Source: Myrica gale
Taxonomy: Eukaryota > Streptophyta > Magnoliopsida > Fagales > Myricaceae
Assembly: GCA_963930655.1 (NCBI GenBank)
Contig: OZ005610.1
Span: forward strand, 3,291,001-3,355,000
Reading direction: 5' to 3'
DNA length: 64,000 nucleotides
Made by a program: the position numbers and the translations under genes. Position 1 is the first letter of the stretch. Each line of letters starts with the position of its first letter. Shown one piece after another: positions 1 through 23,476 of this stretch. Below the pieces are notes generated by a model. The model was not told where the DNA came from. It saw only the letters and a program-made list of their open reading frames with translations, and did not search any database.

Positions 1-491
1 TGTTTATCCTTTTCTGGTAGGGGATGAAGGAATGTCTCTTCGATTGAGGTTGCTAGTTCTCTCTTTTTCTTATCCTTTGTGCCTCCACGGTCTTGGATTT
101 GACCACCTTTGTGGGTGAACTGGACGAGCGTTCAAACACAAGCTTTGCTTGTTAATTAATGCTCTCGACTTTCTATAATTAATCGCTTCGATAGGTATTT
201 TCAAAGATAGAAAAATAGTTCTGCTAAGGTTTTAGATCATTGTCGATTGATCATTGATCTAAAATAATATGGTTTCTGTATGCATCGTTTAAACTTTATT
301 CCAAACGTAGATTGATCAAAATTCCGAATAAATAAAATAATTAAAAAATGAGAAATATAAAGTGAAACGAGATCATCGAAAAAAAGGGAGAAAACCCGTG
401 GCCCAAAAAACTAAACTAAAGAAAAAAGAGGAAGAGGTACGAGTTCACATGTAGGTAACCACCAGCTGTTAAAGCAGGATACCAAAACTAA
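1..491. other. intergenic, no gene seen
   Basis: AT-rich sequence with stops in all frames. I see no conserved protein segment, RNA gene or complete repeat here. The inverted-repeat element that follows begins at 492. Confidence 0.4.
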
Positions 492-2104
492 GGGCTTGTT
501 TGGATTCGGGTCCAGGTTCTGACTTTGGTTCCAGAAGTTGGACACTGGATCTTACTTAACACCTACTGTATTTTAAAGTAGGGCACAACCTGACACATTA
601 GAGCATTCCTAGTAGGTTCTCTATTCTAACATTTTGGTTAGAATAGAGAACCAATTTAACAAAAAAGTCAAAAAACACTCTTTAACAGCTTATCTATTTT
701 AACAGTTTTTAGCTAAAAATTTTAACATGTGAACAGTGGTTCTCTATATTTAGATAACCACTGTTCACTTCTCTATAATAAAATATTAATATTTTTCTTA
801 TTTTTTTCTTTTTCTTTTTCTTTTCTGAATACATTTTAGACTAAATAAAGACTAACTTAATACATTTTTAACTAAATAAAGACTAACTTAATACATTTTT
901 AAAAATATGATCGTTATAATAAGACGACTATTTATAAATATGACCGTTAGGATAAGAAATTTTTTTAAAAATCTAATAGTTGAGATAAGATAAACTTAAA
1001 AAATGTTGAGCGTTAGGAAAAGACAAAAATTTAAAAATCCACCCTTTTTAGGATAAGACAAATATTTAAAAATATAACCTTTACAATAAAACGAATATTA
1101 AAAAATATAAATGTTAGAGAAATAATAAAGAAATCTTTGAATAATAATATTTAAATAGAATAGTAAAAGTAGATGATTAAAATAGAGAAGCTGCTGTGAG
1201 TGTTTTTAAAAAGTTGATAGTTAAAATAGAGAAGTGGTACTTTTTGGTTAAAATAGAGAGTCAAATTTGAATAAGCTACTAGAAATGCTCCTGACTTCTG
1301 TAGAGTCCAGACGACACAAACTCAAAGTAAAGAATACTTAGGATCGGCGCATATGCATTCAAAAAATCATCTTCAACGCCACATGGGTTGGGGTTGTACG
1401 TGGATCCCACTGGGCGAACTGTACTGGTGAACAAGGCCTTTTGGGCCCTAACAGTACACTGTAGGAAACCGTATTCCTACGGGATCTCTGGATATTAACC
1501 GCTATATGCATTCCACGGGAAGTTGGGCCGAAAAAGGACATGTTGGTGCCTTTCTCTCTTGATAGTAATGCCACCTCTGCAATCTTGTGATCGATTCTCT
1601 AAGCTCTGGTGCAAAGTGGACGCCTCACAGAGAGTAATGAGGACTGCTGGAATCTGTACAAAAGGTGGGAAAAATTCAAATGGGGCTCAACAGTTATTAG
1701 TAGCAAATATCCGTATATGAGGTCACTGGGGCATTAACTCGGTTGTTGGGGTTTCAAGACTCCGCCATAAAGTTGCAGTGAGAATGAAGGAGGGAGATGG
1801 GGGGAGCAAAAGATGATGTGGAATCTTCTACCCGACGACGTTCGGCTACAGTGAGAGGGAGGAATACAAATTCCGTTGGATGTTTTGTACTATTGTTTGA
1901 CAAAAAGGAGACGAGACAATGAACAACTATGTCAGCGCTTCAGTATACGTTCTGGTTGTTGTCGGAACTTCTGCCTAATCAGAAGGTTACACGTAGCAGA
2001 TTGTTAGACCCCTGAACCCAGCTAAAGCGCACAAACGTAAATGTGGGTTTAAACCACAGTTTGAACTCCAGGAGCAGGACCTGGACCCGAATCCAAACAA
2101 GCCC
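492..2104. mobile_element. 1.6 kb terminal-inverted-repeat element (non-autonomous)
   Basis: The two ends are perfect 26 bp inverted repeats: 492-517 begins GGGCTTGTTTGGATTCGGGT, and 2079-2104 is its reverse complement. No transposase segment is visible inside, so the element is non-autonomous. A clear target-site duplication was not found (flanks ...ACTAA and AATTC...), so the superfamily is open; ends starting GGGCTTGTTTGG are common in plant PIF/Harbinger- and hAT-type elements. A second inverted-repeat unit (601-1290) lies inside it. Confidence 0.65.
601..1290. mobile_element. MITE-like element nested in the 492-2104 element
   Basis: The ends are imperfect inverted repeats: GAGCATTCCTAGTAG at 601 and CTACTAGAAATGCTC ending at 1290. 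The left end contains a perfect 16 bp hairpin (615-630 pairs with 637-652, 6 base loop). The interior is over 75% AT and contains a 31 bp tandem repeat at about 828-900 (AATACATTTT...ACTAACTT twice). No coding capacity. No clean target duplication was seen, so the class is not assigned. Confidence 0.5.
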
Positions 2105-3364
2105 AATTCAAAACCTTTTTTAACAATCCCAAACATACCCATATTTCAGTTCAATCTGATGGGAGACCTCGCTAAACCCACTTCACTGCTTTTCCTAACA
2201 ATATTTGTTGGGCACGGGTCACACACATTAAGGTTTAACGAGGTGGTCTATATATAGACGTTACAAAAATTCCTAATGTTGGCTGGATCTATCAGTATTG
2301 ATAGGAGCCGAGCCACATCCTTCACACATACAAAGAGACCAAAAACGTACCCCCCGTGAATCATAGAAGAAATCACCGACACAAGTTTTTTCAGTAATAA
2401 GATAAAATTTTAGTGTAATCTAAAGTCAAAAGTGATATCTGCGTTTGTAATTTTTATCGTTAAAATTTTATCCACAAAGTTAATAATTCACACCCATTAA
2501 AAATTCTAAGTCACTTAACAGTGATAACAATACAAGTCACATCAGCCGAATAAAAAATTAAAATTATTTAAAAAATTTCCACAATTTAAAAAAAAAACTA
2601 AAAAAATTCCAAATCGTATCATCTTAATTTTGGGTGATAAGTTTTAACTCATGATTGAAGTTGAAGTGTCAACAGTTGATTGTGTGAATAAAAATTTAAC
2701 GAAAAGATTTATTTGATAAAAATTATAAATTTAAATATCTCTATCATCAATTTGAAAACTAAAGACAATTTGTTTAAAAGGAATGAAATCTACCGGCCAA
2801 ATAAGTATTTTAACTCTATAAATAGTAACAATTTAAAAAACGGACTTTTCAACGACATCAAAAGCAGTCGTTTGATCTCCAAATTGTCCAGGCAAGACAG
2901 AGGAACAACCTTCCAAATTTTGTTTTTATGCTAACCAAACAACTAAAGCACACATCTGCAAGTTTGGCATTATGCCTTGAATTGAACCCCATCCCTGCCA
3001 GGACAACTTTGGCGTATCAGTAAATACTGCACGGTGCCAAAGAACATGAACCATCAGAGAAGCACTCTCTGCCATCAATTTGTCAACGGTTCAAATTTTG
3101 AACCATGGAAAAATGCCACGCCATGGTACATAGTCATAGTTAATCCAGAAAAGAATAGATTAGGGGTCTATCATTGAAAAATGTAGTTGCATCAGTATAC
3201 AAATATGTTTCTATTCTCTTTAATGTGAGATGCAACAGAAAGTGATAATCTACAATCTATTGTTGCCTATTCTTCAAAATGAGGCTGAAAGTGGCAGTTC
3301 GGAACTCTTTCCTACCGAGGAACCGACCGGGGAATCTGTGTTCGTCATTTACGTTATAAATCCC
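2105..3364. other. intergenic, 3' side of the mannosidase gene
   Basis: AT-rich DNA without recognisable coding segments. The part next to 3365 is probably the 3' untranslated region of the minus-strand mannosidase gene. Confidence 0.4.
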
Positions 3365-14754
<11,390 letters not shown>

Positions 14755-15331
14755 GGCGAACCAAACGAAGTTCAGAATCGAAATATATAGAAGCAAAGGT
14801 TTTAGAGTAAGTGATGAAATGAGGCTACTTATGAGTTGTGATGGTTTTGTGGAGCTGGTCAGATCGGTAAGTTCACTAGAACAGATCTGTAAAGCTTTGA
14901 AGAAACAAAAACAGAAAAAATATTTTTTTTAAAAAACAACGGTTGTTAGAGATATTTTTAGGAAAAGGTAACGTCGTTGGAACCCTAAAATGGTATTCTT
15001 TTCTTATTATCTCTATATTGTTGTTCTGCTTGTGAATGTTGGAACCTGAAAATGGGATGCATTTACGCTTTACGAGAAATTGGGAGAGAGAGGGGGAGGG
15101 ATCAGGTCGTTGTTTTTTGGAAGTTGAACGTTCAAACGAAGTGTGGCTTTCGATTGCTTTGGAAAAAATCTTCACTGGTGGCTTTGACTTTAGAATCCGT
15201 GACTGGGACCGCGGTTTGTGTTGGACCGCTCACTCCCTGGCCGTGCGGTGCCGTGGGAGAGGACCATTTACCAATGCCAGCCATAACAACATAGGAATAA
15301 GAGAGATGCCATTAACAAGGAAGATTTCTAA

Positions 15332-15515
15332 GGGTGAGTTTGTCTCGTAAAATTTTTGTGTTGTTAAAATTTTAGTTATTAGGTTTAGTGAAAAAGTGAA
15401 GAGAGGTAATTTTTTATATTTTTTGTAGTGAAAATTATGATTTAATGAAAGTGAGAGATTATATTATAATATTTTATTGTGAGAGGGTGTAAAATTTTTT
15501 ATAGCAAACAGAACC
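15332..15515. mobile_element. Tourist-like MITE, copy A (184 bp, TSD TAA)
   Basis: Starts GGGTGAGTTTGTCTCGTAAA and ends AGCAAACAGAACC, with TAA on both sides (15329-15331 and 15516-15518). The interior shares TTTAGTGAAAAAGTGAAGAG and GAGATTATATT with copies at 25685 and 57793. A 3 bp TAA/TTA target is typical of PIF/Harbinger (Tourist) MITEs. Confidence 0.8.
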
Positions 15516-15638
15516 TAAGTTAGTGTCAAATTATGGCAAAAAACAGTGTTATTACAAGCTCAGATAGAGAGAGAGAGGGGGATAGCATCACCAGCGTTCG
15601 TGCTGATCCTGATTTGGGAATTTTGGTTTTATAAAAAA

Positions 15639-15892
15639 GGGTTAAATGCATGTCATGCCCCTGTGGTATGCGGTAATAACAAATATGCCCCTGAGGTAAA
15701 CAAAGTCATTTTCATACCCCTGAGGTAAACATTCAGGAGCAAATATGCCCTTTCATACCCCTGAGGTAAACATAACGGAATGACATATTTGCTCCTGAAT
15801 GTTTACCTCAGGGGTATGAAAAGGACTTTGTTTACCTCATGGGCATATTTGCTATTACCGCATACCACAGGGGCATGACATGCATTTAACCC
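15639..15892. mobile_element. 254 bp foldback MITE with 9 bp target duplication (Mutator-like)
   Basis: The whole element is a hairpin: arms 15639-15747 and 15784-15892 (about 109 bp each, a handful of mismatches) around a 36 bp loop. The 9 bp duplication TATAAAAAA flanks it (15630-15638 and 15893-15901). The motif CCTGAGGTAAAC recurs inside the arms and loop. The 9 bp target and long terminal repeats suggest a Mutator-like foldback. No coding capacity. Confidence 0.88.
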
Positions 15893-15901
15893 TATAAAAA
15901 A

Positions 15902-16719
15902 TTTTTAGGGTTTTGATAGCGGTGTGAATATTTAGATTGGAGTTTCACAAATTTTTGTGTAAAAATCAGCAAAATTTTTTAAAGATATTTAATTTTTGTT
16001 AGGGTTTGTAAAAATACGTATAAATAGATTATTTGGGGCATGTTCGTTTTGAGAAAATTTTAAAGATTTTAAGCATGGAATGAATATTTAGGTGATGTTA
16101 AACTTTATTAGTATGAGTGTAGAAGTTTTTTTATGTGATGTTAAAAAATATGTTCGGTTTAATAAAAAGTATTGGAGTTATGTTAAAAAATATGAAAAGA
16201 AAAGATTTGTTATAATTTTTTAAAAAAAATATTTAAGTTTATGTGAAAATTTGTTGAAAATCGTGTAAAATGTATTAATATTTGTATATAAAATTTTGAA
16301 ATTTTGCCAAAAAAAATTTTTAAAAAAATTTCGATTTTGTAAATTTTGTTAAATATATTTGTATTTCAGAATGGTTTTGCAAATGAATATGCACGTACAA
16401 AATATTACTGCCGTCAACTCTTTGTACTTTGGGCTAACTCGAGTCGTAGCAATCTGATAGAAGTGCGGCCAGGGGAGGCTAATGCGTGACATATTAGGAC
16501 TCGTGCATGCTTTGGGCAGTATGGGTAGTGTGGTACGCACCGAGGGTAATGAGTGAAATTCTTCATTCTATTAATCGGTGATGTTGAAGAAATAGTCGAA
16601 GTTCACGGCAGCTGATCGAAAAAATAGGGTAGCTTGTAAGATATCCACGTACTGTTGCTCGACTGCGCTTCTTGATAGGTCTATTAGAATCCTGTCAAAC
16701 TACTTCAGGTACCATCTCT
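15902..16719. other. intergenic, T-rich, MITE-like remnants
   Basis: Very AT-rich sequence with segments such as GGTGATGTTAAACTTTATTAG and ATATGTTCGGTTT that recur in the MITE-like sequence at 32034-32212. No gene was seen. 16560-16719 is probably the 3' untranslated region of the following minus-strand gene. Confidence 0.4.
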
Positions 16720-18775
16720 TTAGCCCTCTTCTGAGCCTGGAAGCTTCCTTCTAAGGATCTCATTGTCCTTCCTTAGTATCATGATCTTCATTTCAAGTGT
16801 TTCGACTAGACGATTGGAAACCATCTCTCTTTGCTGTTCAACCAGCTTTGTTCTGCTAATCAGCACTGCAATCACAGCAAATTAGAAAAGATGCCTTTGC
16901 AGCATCACCACGCTCTGTGGTAGACTAAATGCGTAATAAAGAAACATAAATGATATGATCAGTGGATGAATGGGAAAATGACCAGGTTAGGGTTTCAAGC
17001 AATAAGCAAGAGACTGAGATGCAAAATCAGCTAGTATCGAAGATCAGTATTCCGCAATTTTACATCACTCGAACGTATTTTTTAACCAAAGAATTCAATC
17101 AATCTAACATGAGAAATATTTTGAACGAAGTATGCACGAACAAGAACATTTCAAAGATTCGTGTCCGTCACACCTGAAGACCTTGTGTCTTTTTTTAAAG
17201 TCACTTTAATGTTAGCCCCTCCGGTGTCGCTTGTAACGTCCATTTTTGGTTCTTTTCCTTGTTTTTCTATCTTGTAATTTTTATTTGTATGTTTTTTTCA
17301 ATATATCATCATGATCGTTTCAACAAAAACAAAAATAACATTTCAAAGATGCCTGAAACCTCCTAAACATAAGCCTATGATGCAATCATACACTCACCTT
17401 CCTTTTCCAGTTCTTGAAGTTTTTTACTCAACTCATTTTTCTCTTCCTGTTCAATCAGAAGACAGTCCTTCAGGTCCTGAATCTCAAGATTATCTGTCAA
17501 AATTAAGAATAATAAGCACAATTATTCACATCCCTTAACTTAATCAAATCTGGCAAGTGTACTCTTAAAGTCAAATAAGTTTCCATAGGACCTCACATTT
17601 AGATTCCACATCAAAATGGACACAATCCAACCTCTTCGCAAGAGTCTGCATATGACTTTTATGCGCTGCTAAATCTTGGCGGAGGAGATTTATGGTTGCT
17701 TTGTTGATTTTTCAAGCAGGAGGCCCCTGGTTGGTATATAACAACATTAAACTGCAAAAGAAATGAGACACATTTGAGCTAAACGTTTGAATTCAAAGGA
17801 AACTCACCTGATTTGAGCCTCTTAAGTGTCCTACCTTTGCCAGATATTCTTGCTTAAGCAAATCTATGGCCTTCCTGTGGTCCTGCGCACATATTTCAAG
17901 TTATCAACTGAAACTCCTATATTGAAAAATAAAGAGGGGATGAACGGGATAACTTACTTCTTCTCGATGGAGATGTTCATCATTCACTCTCTTGAGTTCT
18001 TCTCTATGGCTCTGGAATGTGGTGCAGCGTTCAAGCTGCATTTCATAAGGATGATTCATGCAACAGAAGGAGACCAGAAAGAACTACCTAACTTCAGGTC
18101 AGCTGATAAAAAAATCATTATTGAGTTCATTCCTAATATTTATTTATTCTTGTTGGCCATGGACTCTCATCTCAAGTCCGGGAATGAAATTAGTAAGATT
18201 CTTCGCTCAGGAAATTTTAGAAACTGCTTACCTTCTCAGCGAGATCATTTAGGGATTCTGTGTACAGCTTACTCAGCCTCTCATTCTCTGAAATACAAAA
18301 GAGAAATTCCATTCACTTTGGAGACACAGGATGCACGTTTGCACTAGAATTGCTTGATACAAGACTTCGACAAAAATGCGATGAAAGCTAACATGAATTA
18401 CAGCAATCACCGACGATTTATAATAAACTGCATTAGAAAATTTAGAATCTGAACGACAACCAACCTTGCTTGATACTGTTGCAAATTATTTCTAAGGCTT
18501 CTCGCCTCTTGACCTCAGAGTTACAGTTCGATCTCAGAGACTGGATCTCTGCTATGCCGCTCTTAAATCCTGAGAGAAAAGCTTATGAGAAGTCGAGTCT
18601 CAAATATCTAATCTCTTTAGAGTTTGGTTCAATTTCAGATCTAGTTTTTCCCTCGTGTTCTCGACATCCGAACGGTGACAACAAAATGGAGAGAAAAGAT
18701 GGCCAACGTCACCTGGAAGATCTTATCGAAGTTGGAAAGCAGCGAGTCCATTTCCTCATCACCAGTTGCCGCCAT
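16720..18775 (-). pseudogene. coiled-coil protein gene (myosin-heavy-chain-like, plant family), frame disrupted
   Basis: Seven exons read on minus: 18713-18775, 18465-18569, 18232-18287, 17958-18035, 17808-17882, 17597-17726, 17398-17493, plus the last one 16720-16865. They encode a heptad-rich protein: MAATGDEEMDSLLSNFD, SGIAEIQSLRSNCNSEVKRR, ENERLSKLYTESLNDLAEK, AIDLLKQEYLAKV, LRQDLAAHKSHMQTLAKRL, LEIQDLKDCLLIEQEEKNEL, LISRTKLVEQQREMVSNRL, ending RRKLPGSEEG. It resembles an uncharacterised Arabidopsis coiled-coil protein (At1g24560 as I recall). All splice phases fit only if one base is restored near 18566, one removed near 17822 and one restored near 17700; each lies in a short A run. It is therefore either a pseudogene or residual sequencing error. 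(Eight exons in total.). Confidence 0.7.
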
Positions 18776-20422
18776 TTTTCTCTCTTTTTCAAATACCAAC
18801 GCTTGCAATTTTTCACTGCTTTGTTATTTATACCCTTTTTTTCTGAGCAATTGCATTTTTGCTCTTGTTATTTTCAGCGCAATGATTTGTTATACAGGAT
18901 ATTCTCTAAACCAAAATGGAAATTGACGGATGTTATAATAAGGGGCTTTTTTCGGTACCGGCCCGCGAACGCTCGCACCAACAGAACAACTCAAATAGAA
19001 GATAAACTACACTCTTCCATCCTAAATTACGACCTTATCTGTAATTTACCCCCAAACTATACTCTTGACAATTCACTTCTTTGCGATTTGCTCCAAAAAG
19101 ATCATTGAGATTGTGCCACGTAGCATACCTTTTAAAGATGCGTGTCTTCAATTGGGGTAAATTTCTAAGAAGTAGTAGTTTAAGGAGGTCAATTGTCAAT
19201 AATAGTAATTTGGAGGGCAAATTGATAATCAGTTAGTAATTTATTAGTGATAAAGTGTAATTCTCTGTATAAAAAAATGATGAAAAAATGCGAGAGAATA
19301 GACCGGGCTGAATCATGGGCTGGATCTCTGTTTCACACTTCCTAGAGTCTTTGCCTTGCACTTTCTTTCGAGGCCAAGAAACTATATTCGGAGCCTTCAA
19401 GAAGAAACTTTCTTCGATAGTCTAAACGTGGGTGATGTTGGGTTTTAAAAAAAAAATAAGATTGGAATGTTGTGGTCTTTCATGTGGTAAGTAGCAGCAA
19501 AATTTCAGGATTCGTTTTTTTGTTTTTTTTATACCCCTGTGGTCTCCTGCGTATTCAGCAAAAGCCGGTCTGTTGTCCCCTGCACATTCAACAAAGGCGT
19601 ACCGCGATACCTTGATTCGTCACGAGAGCACAGTCGGTCTCGAAGCTGTAACATTGGAGAACTTGGAGCAGTTGATCTTGAACTACTATACTGTACGCGG
19701 TTGCTATTTAATTTCGATTCTTTGAAACGAAATTAGCTGCAATACATCTTGCAAAACATTCACATATTAACAAAACAATCACATATTAAGCTCGAATGTT
19801 GCTTGAACAGACCACTCGACTGACAATTCGGTGCCTTGAAGCCTAGTGACAGCCGATAGGTTGGTGGGAACCCTATAATTCTAAGAATGGTAATAAACAT
19901 AAAAATTGGAATTTTCTCCTTTTAAAACAAATTTACTATATTTGAAAAGTCCGAATTTCTTGTTACCAAATCTCTATATATATCTATATTCCTTGGGTAC
20001 GAGTGATACCATCCAATGAGGATATCTGCCATGGACATTATCAAGGGTTACAGGGAATCGGTATCCTGCTGTCGCAGAGAACAAGCAGAAACAAACCTTT
20101 TTTTTTTGGGTAAGTGAAACTAAAAATAAACTTCAGTCTTTGGATGCTCACTTAACCTTCCTTATCCAGCTGAATTTTCAATCTCGGATTGCAAGAAGAA
20201 GCCAGTGCTGTGAGGATAATATACAAAGTCGTGGGAAAACAACTCACTTGTCTCCATTAGGGGGGAGAACAGCCACTTGTCTCACAGTGTCCCTCTAGAA
20301 AAACAACTCATAGTCATTTCCTGATTCTCACAATCATTACAGCGTGTGAAATGACTCAGTGAACTGTAAAATGATGTAGCCCGAGTGTATTAAATGCATT
20401 ACCATTGTCCAGTTCTTTATAC
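18776..20422. other. intergenic
   Basis: The 200 bp next to 18776 should be the promoter of the coiled-coil gene. I see no conserved protein segment elsewhere. A weak inverted pair (ACTACACTCTT near 19009, AAAGTGTAATTCTC near 19252) may mark an old MITE but is not convincing. Confidence 0.35.
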
Positions 20423-20850
20423 CTGAAATCCTTGAGAAAGGCTGCGAAGCCAACCAAGTTGGGACCCCTTTATCCACCCATAAGTTCTAACTCCTTCAAC
20501 CACTGCCCTGTCTCCACTGTCAAGAAAGAAAAGATTGAGGACGCTGCTATTTGCCAGATGTGAACCTGGAGCACCATATACTCCCAGATTATAATTGCCA
20601 AAACCATCAATATCTGTCATCATGCCTCCTTTAACATGACTAGAGGGATCTTCAGCAGATGGATTTACTTGTGAGACAGAGTAATCCATAAGGGAGAGGA
20701 AAGACATCAGTTCCTCACGATTCATGGTAGATTCCTGGTCATGGTTTCCCAAAACTGCTGCCCAAGGAAGTCCAAATTCCATGGCTGGACCAAAGGCCTC
20801 GAGTAGGGATTCAGCAGCATCAGCAGTGCTGGACCCAAATATATTGTCTC
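20423..20850 (-). pseudogene. orphan exon of a purple acid phosphatase (PAP28-like)
   Basis: A 428 nt exon with an acceptor (CAAATTAG) at its 5' end and a donor (CAG/GTATAA) at its 3' end. It encodes GDNIFG, then PWAAVLGNHDQEST, IDGFGNYNL and SVLNLFFLDSGD, which are metallophosphoesterase metal-ligand blocks of the PAP28/PAP29 group of low-molecular-mass plant purple acid phosphatases. The exon is open throughout. The flanking exons, an N-terminal part with the first metal ligand and a C-terminal part with the GHDH block, were not found within several kb on either side. I read it as a gene fragment from duplication or deletion; very distant exons cannot be excluded. Confidence 0.8.
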
Positions 20851-21510
20851 CTAATTTGAAAAAAAAAAACTGGACGGAGAATAAATCTGTTTGCTTCCTT
20901 TCTTTAGATCAAATTTGAGTAAATGTTTGTCTAAAACTCTTGGAGGGTTGCTACCCTGAATCAGCATTAACATTTGGTTCTACAGTAGTGAATATAATTC
21001 CAGTATTGTCCATACAAACTCATTAAAAATTCTAGTTTGTCACACAACGTGAGGAAAAATAGAGTAGAAAGATCGGTAGTTGAACCAGCTAAAGCACAGG
21101 TCTTACTTCCTACATCACCAAATCAATGAAGCAAAAAATGTCATAAAACAACAAAAGTGGCGGTTAACCAGTAGTACAAAAGTTTGGAAGAATAAGAAAA
21201 TATAGATAAAATCCTTGTTAAGAAACTCAGCAGTAGACGTCATTCACACGGAGCTTTGCGTTTTGAGCTATAGGAGGTGGGTTTGTTCTGCGTTTTTTTT
21301 CTTTTTTGTTTTGCCAGGACGACTGCGTTTAGTTTAGTTCAATGATTTATGGTGCAGTGCTGTGTTTTGAGTGTATATAAGGGCAAGAGGATAAACTTTA
21401 TTTACATTTCTATTCAAACCAGGACGACGTTTTGATCAAAGTGAGTTGTCCAGCTGATCTGGCGCCAAAGTGATGCCACGTGTCATCGTTAACTACGAGA
21501 CGTTAAACAA
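20851..21510. other. intergenic
   Basis: No coding or RNA feature recognised. It contains the sequence upstream of the orphan phosphatase exon, without the expected preceding exon. Confidence 0.4.
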
Positions 21511-21519
21511 GCGTGGGAA

Positions 21520-23467
21520 CAGAGGCGGATCCAGCCAGGGGCGGTGGGGGGCAGCCGCCCCCCATTGCCTGAATACCTCTGAAGATTTTTTTTTTAATAT
21601 GCGCCCCCTTTGAAGCAGGCCCAACCCTCTGACCCAGCCCCTCCAGCCTTGCCCTTCAATGACGCCTGCCCCCCTTTCTTCTTCCAACCGAGTTGCTTCC
21701 AAGTCGCTCACTGAAACCCACTTCGCTTTCTTAGACATCTTCCTTCCCCAAGGTTGGCATCTCCTGCAATTCCATCACCCACGCACCTATCCCCATACTC
21801 AAAAAGGTACGCAGTTGTTGCTAATCTATCATGTCCCCTCTCTTTTAGATTGATTTTCTCGGTATTTTTGCACAATAGTCGGCTTGGGTATCCCATTTCT
21901 TGATTTTGCTACAATGTAGGAAATTGTCGAAAACGCAGTCTATAAAGCATGGTATTTGGGGTTGAATTGGATGGCTTTTGGCTCAGCGCCCAACTTGAAA
22001 CCCTTTTTGTTTTCGGCATCTTCGTAGTTTTTAAGCTTTGTAGTAAAGGAGCTAGCCGGCACAATCAGTTAAGTAATAGATTAATTATTGCCAACATATG
22101 TAGCCAATTTGATTATTTGTGGCAGGAACCAATAATTGGTGTTGAATTTAGAAGGGGAAACAGATTGTATGTAGTACATTGGAAGCAGAGAAGAGATTCC
22201 AATTGATGTGGCTTTGGTGTTTGTTGAAATTCTTGAGACAATGAATAGCATGTTGTTTTGGAGTGAAAGGGGAATGGTCTGAAACATCCTAGTCCATGGG
22301 GAACCAATAAGACTTTTCTGAAAATGGATTGTAAATGGAATTTATGCACTTTGTTGTATCCTCCCCGGTTTGTACATCCAGAGAAACCTTTTGCTGTATG
22401 AGATAGAATTGTTGTGATGAGTGCGGAAAGAAAAATGAGATGTGAGATGAGTTGCTCTTGCACTATGTGAGAGTTGGGTTTTGGACAGGATTATGTGATC
22501 AAGTTTGCAACACGAGGAGCCCATTAGAAATGATGAACAACATCCCACGACTTTGTTATGAAGTTAGCACTAGGTATTGTATTTTAAGCCATGTGGTTAG
22601 AACTAAAATAAAGCTCAATAAGTTACTTCAATATATTTTCATGTTATAGACATTCAAACACACTCGTAGATATTGATAGAATGTCTTCCCTTACCTCCGG
22701 TGGCTGGTAAAGAAAGCCTCAAGCAATTTTCATACTGAAGTAACCCTAAGAGAAGGTCATTTGGTTATGCAAATTTTTGAGAAAGAGCCATTCTAAGGCT
22801 TGAAGAAGAAATCTTATTTCAGTAGTGCTCGTGTTTGGCCTTTACCTTTCCCTCTCTGACAAATTCCTTATGAGATTGTACTATTCTTTCATTTAGGGGG
22901 ACTGTACTGTGGGATTAATTTCTGCCCTTCAAGGGGACAATTCCAAGCATTTTCCTTTAAAAATATAACTGTTATAACTGTACTGTAGGATAAGGGATTA
23001 ATTTCCACCTTTTTTGTGCAAGCAAAACACTTTTTGGGTAAATGTTTAAATTCCACTTTGATATGCCTTTATTGTGAGAATTTTCCTTTAATTGCTGAAA
23101 GTATGATCCAGTGCTTGTAACCTTGTATGAGATACAACCTGTTAACGATTACAAGCATTTTCTGGTTGATAGGTTAATGATTATGTATCTTGTTATTTGT
23201 CCTTTGCGACCCCATAATTAGATTTGTGAATGTGATTAGGTTGATATTGTGAAATTGTGAATGTGCATTATATTGAATTGTGAAATTGTGATTAGGTTGT
23301 GAAATTATAGTACGATATGTGTATTTCAATATTTTTTAACTTTTTTAGTTCTTAATTTTTTATATTTTGACTCTTAAGACATTTTTTTGCATTACGTACG
23401 AATTTTTTTTTTGTCATTTTGCCTTAGGAGTTTGCCCCCCTTCAAATTCAATCCTAGATCCGCCACT
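21520..23467. mobile_element. 1.95 kb Mutator-like non-autonomous DNA transposon
   Basis: Ends CAGAGGCGGATCCAG and CTAGATCCGCCACT form short inverted repeats (core GGCGGATC). The element is flanked by a perfect 9 bp target duplication GCGTGGGAA (21511-21519 and 23468-23476). The left subterminal region is G/C-rich with a small palindrome (GGGGGGCAGCCGCCCCCC at 21546-21563); the rest is AT-rich with no transposase recognised. The 9 bp duplication points to the Mutator superfamily, although the terminal repeats are short for it. Confidence 0.85.
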
Positions 23468-23476
23468 GCGTGGGAA

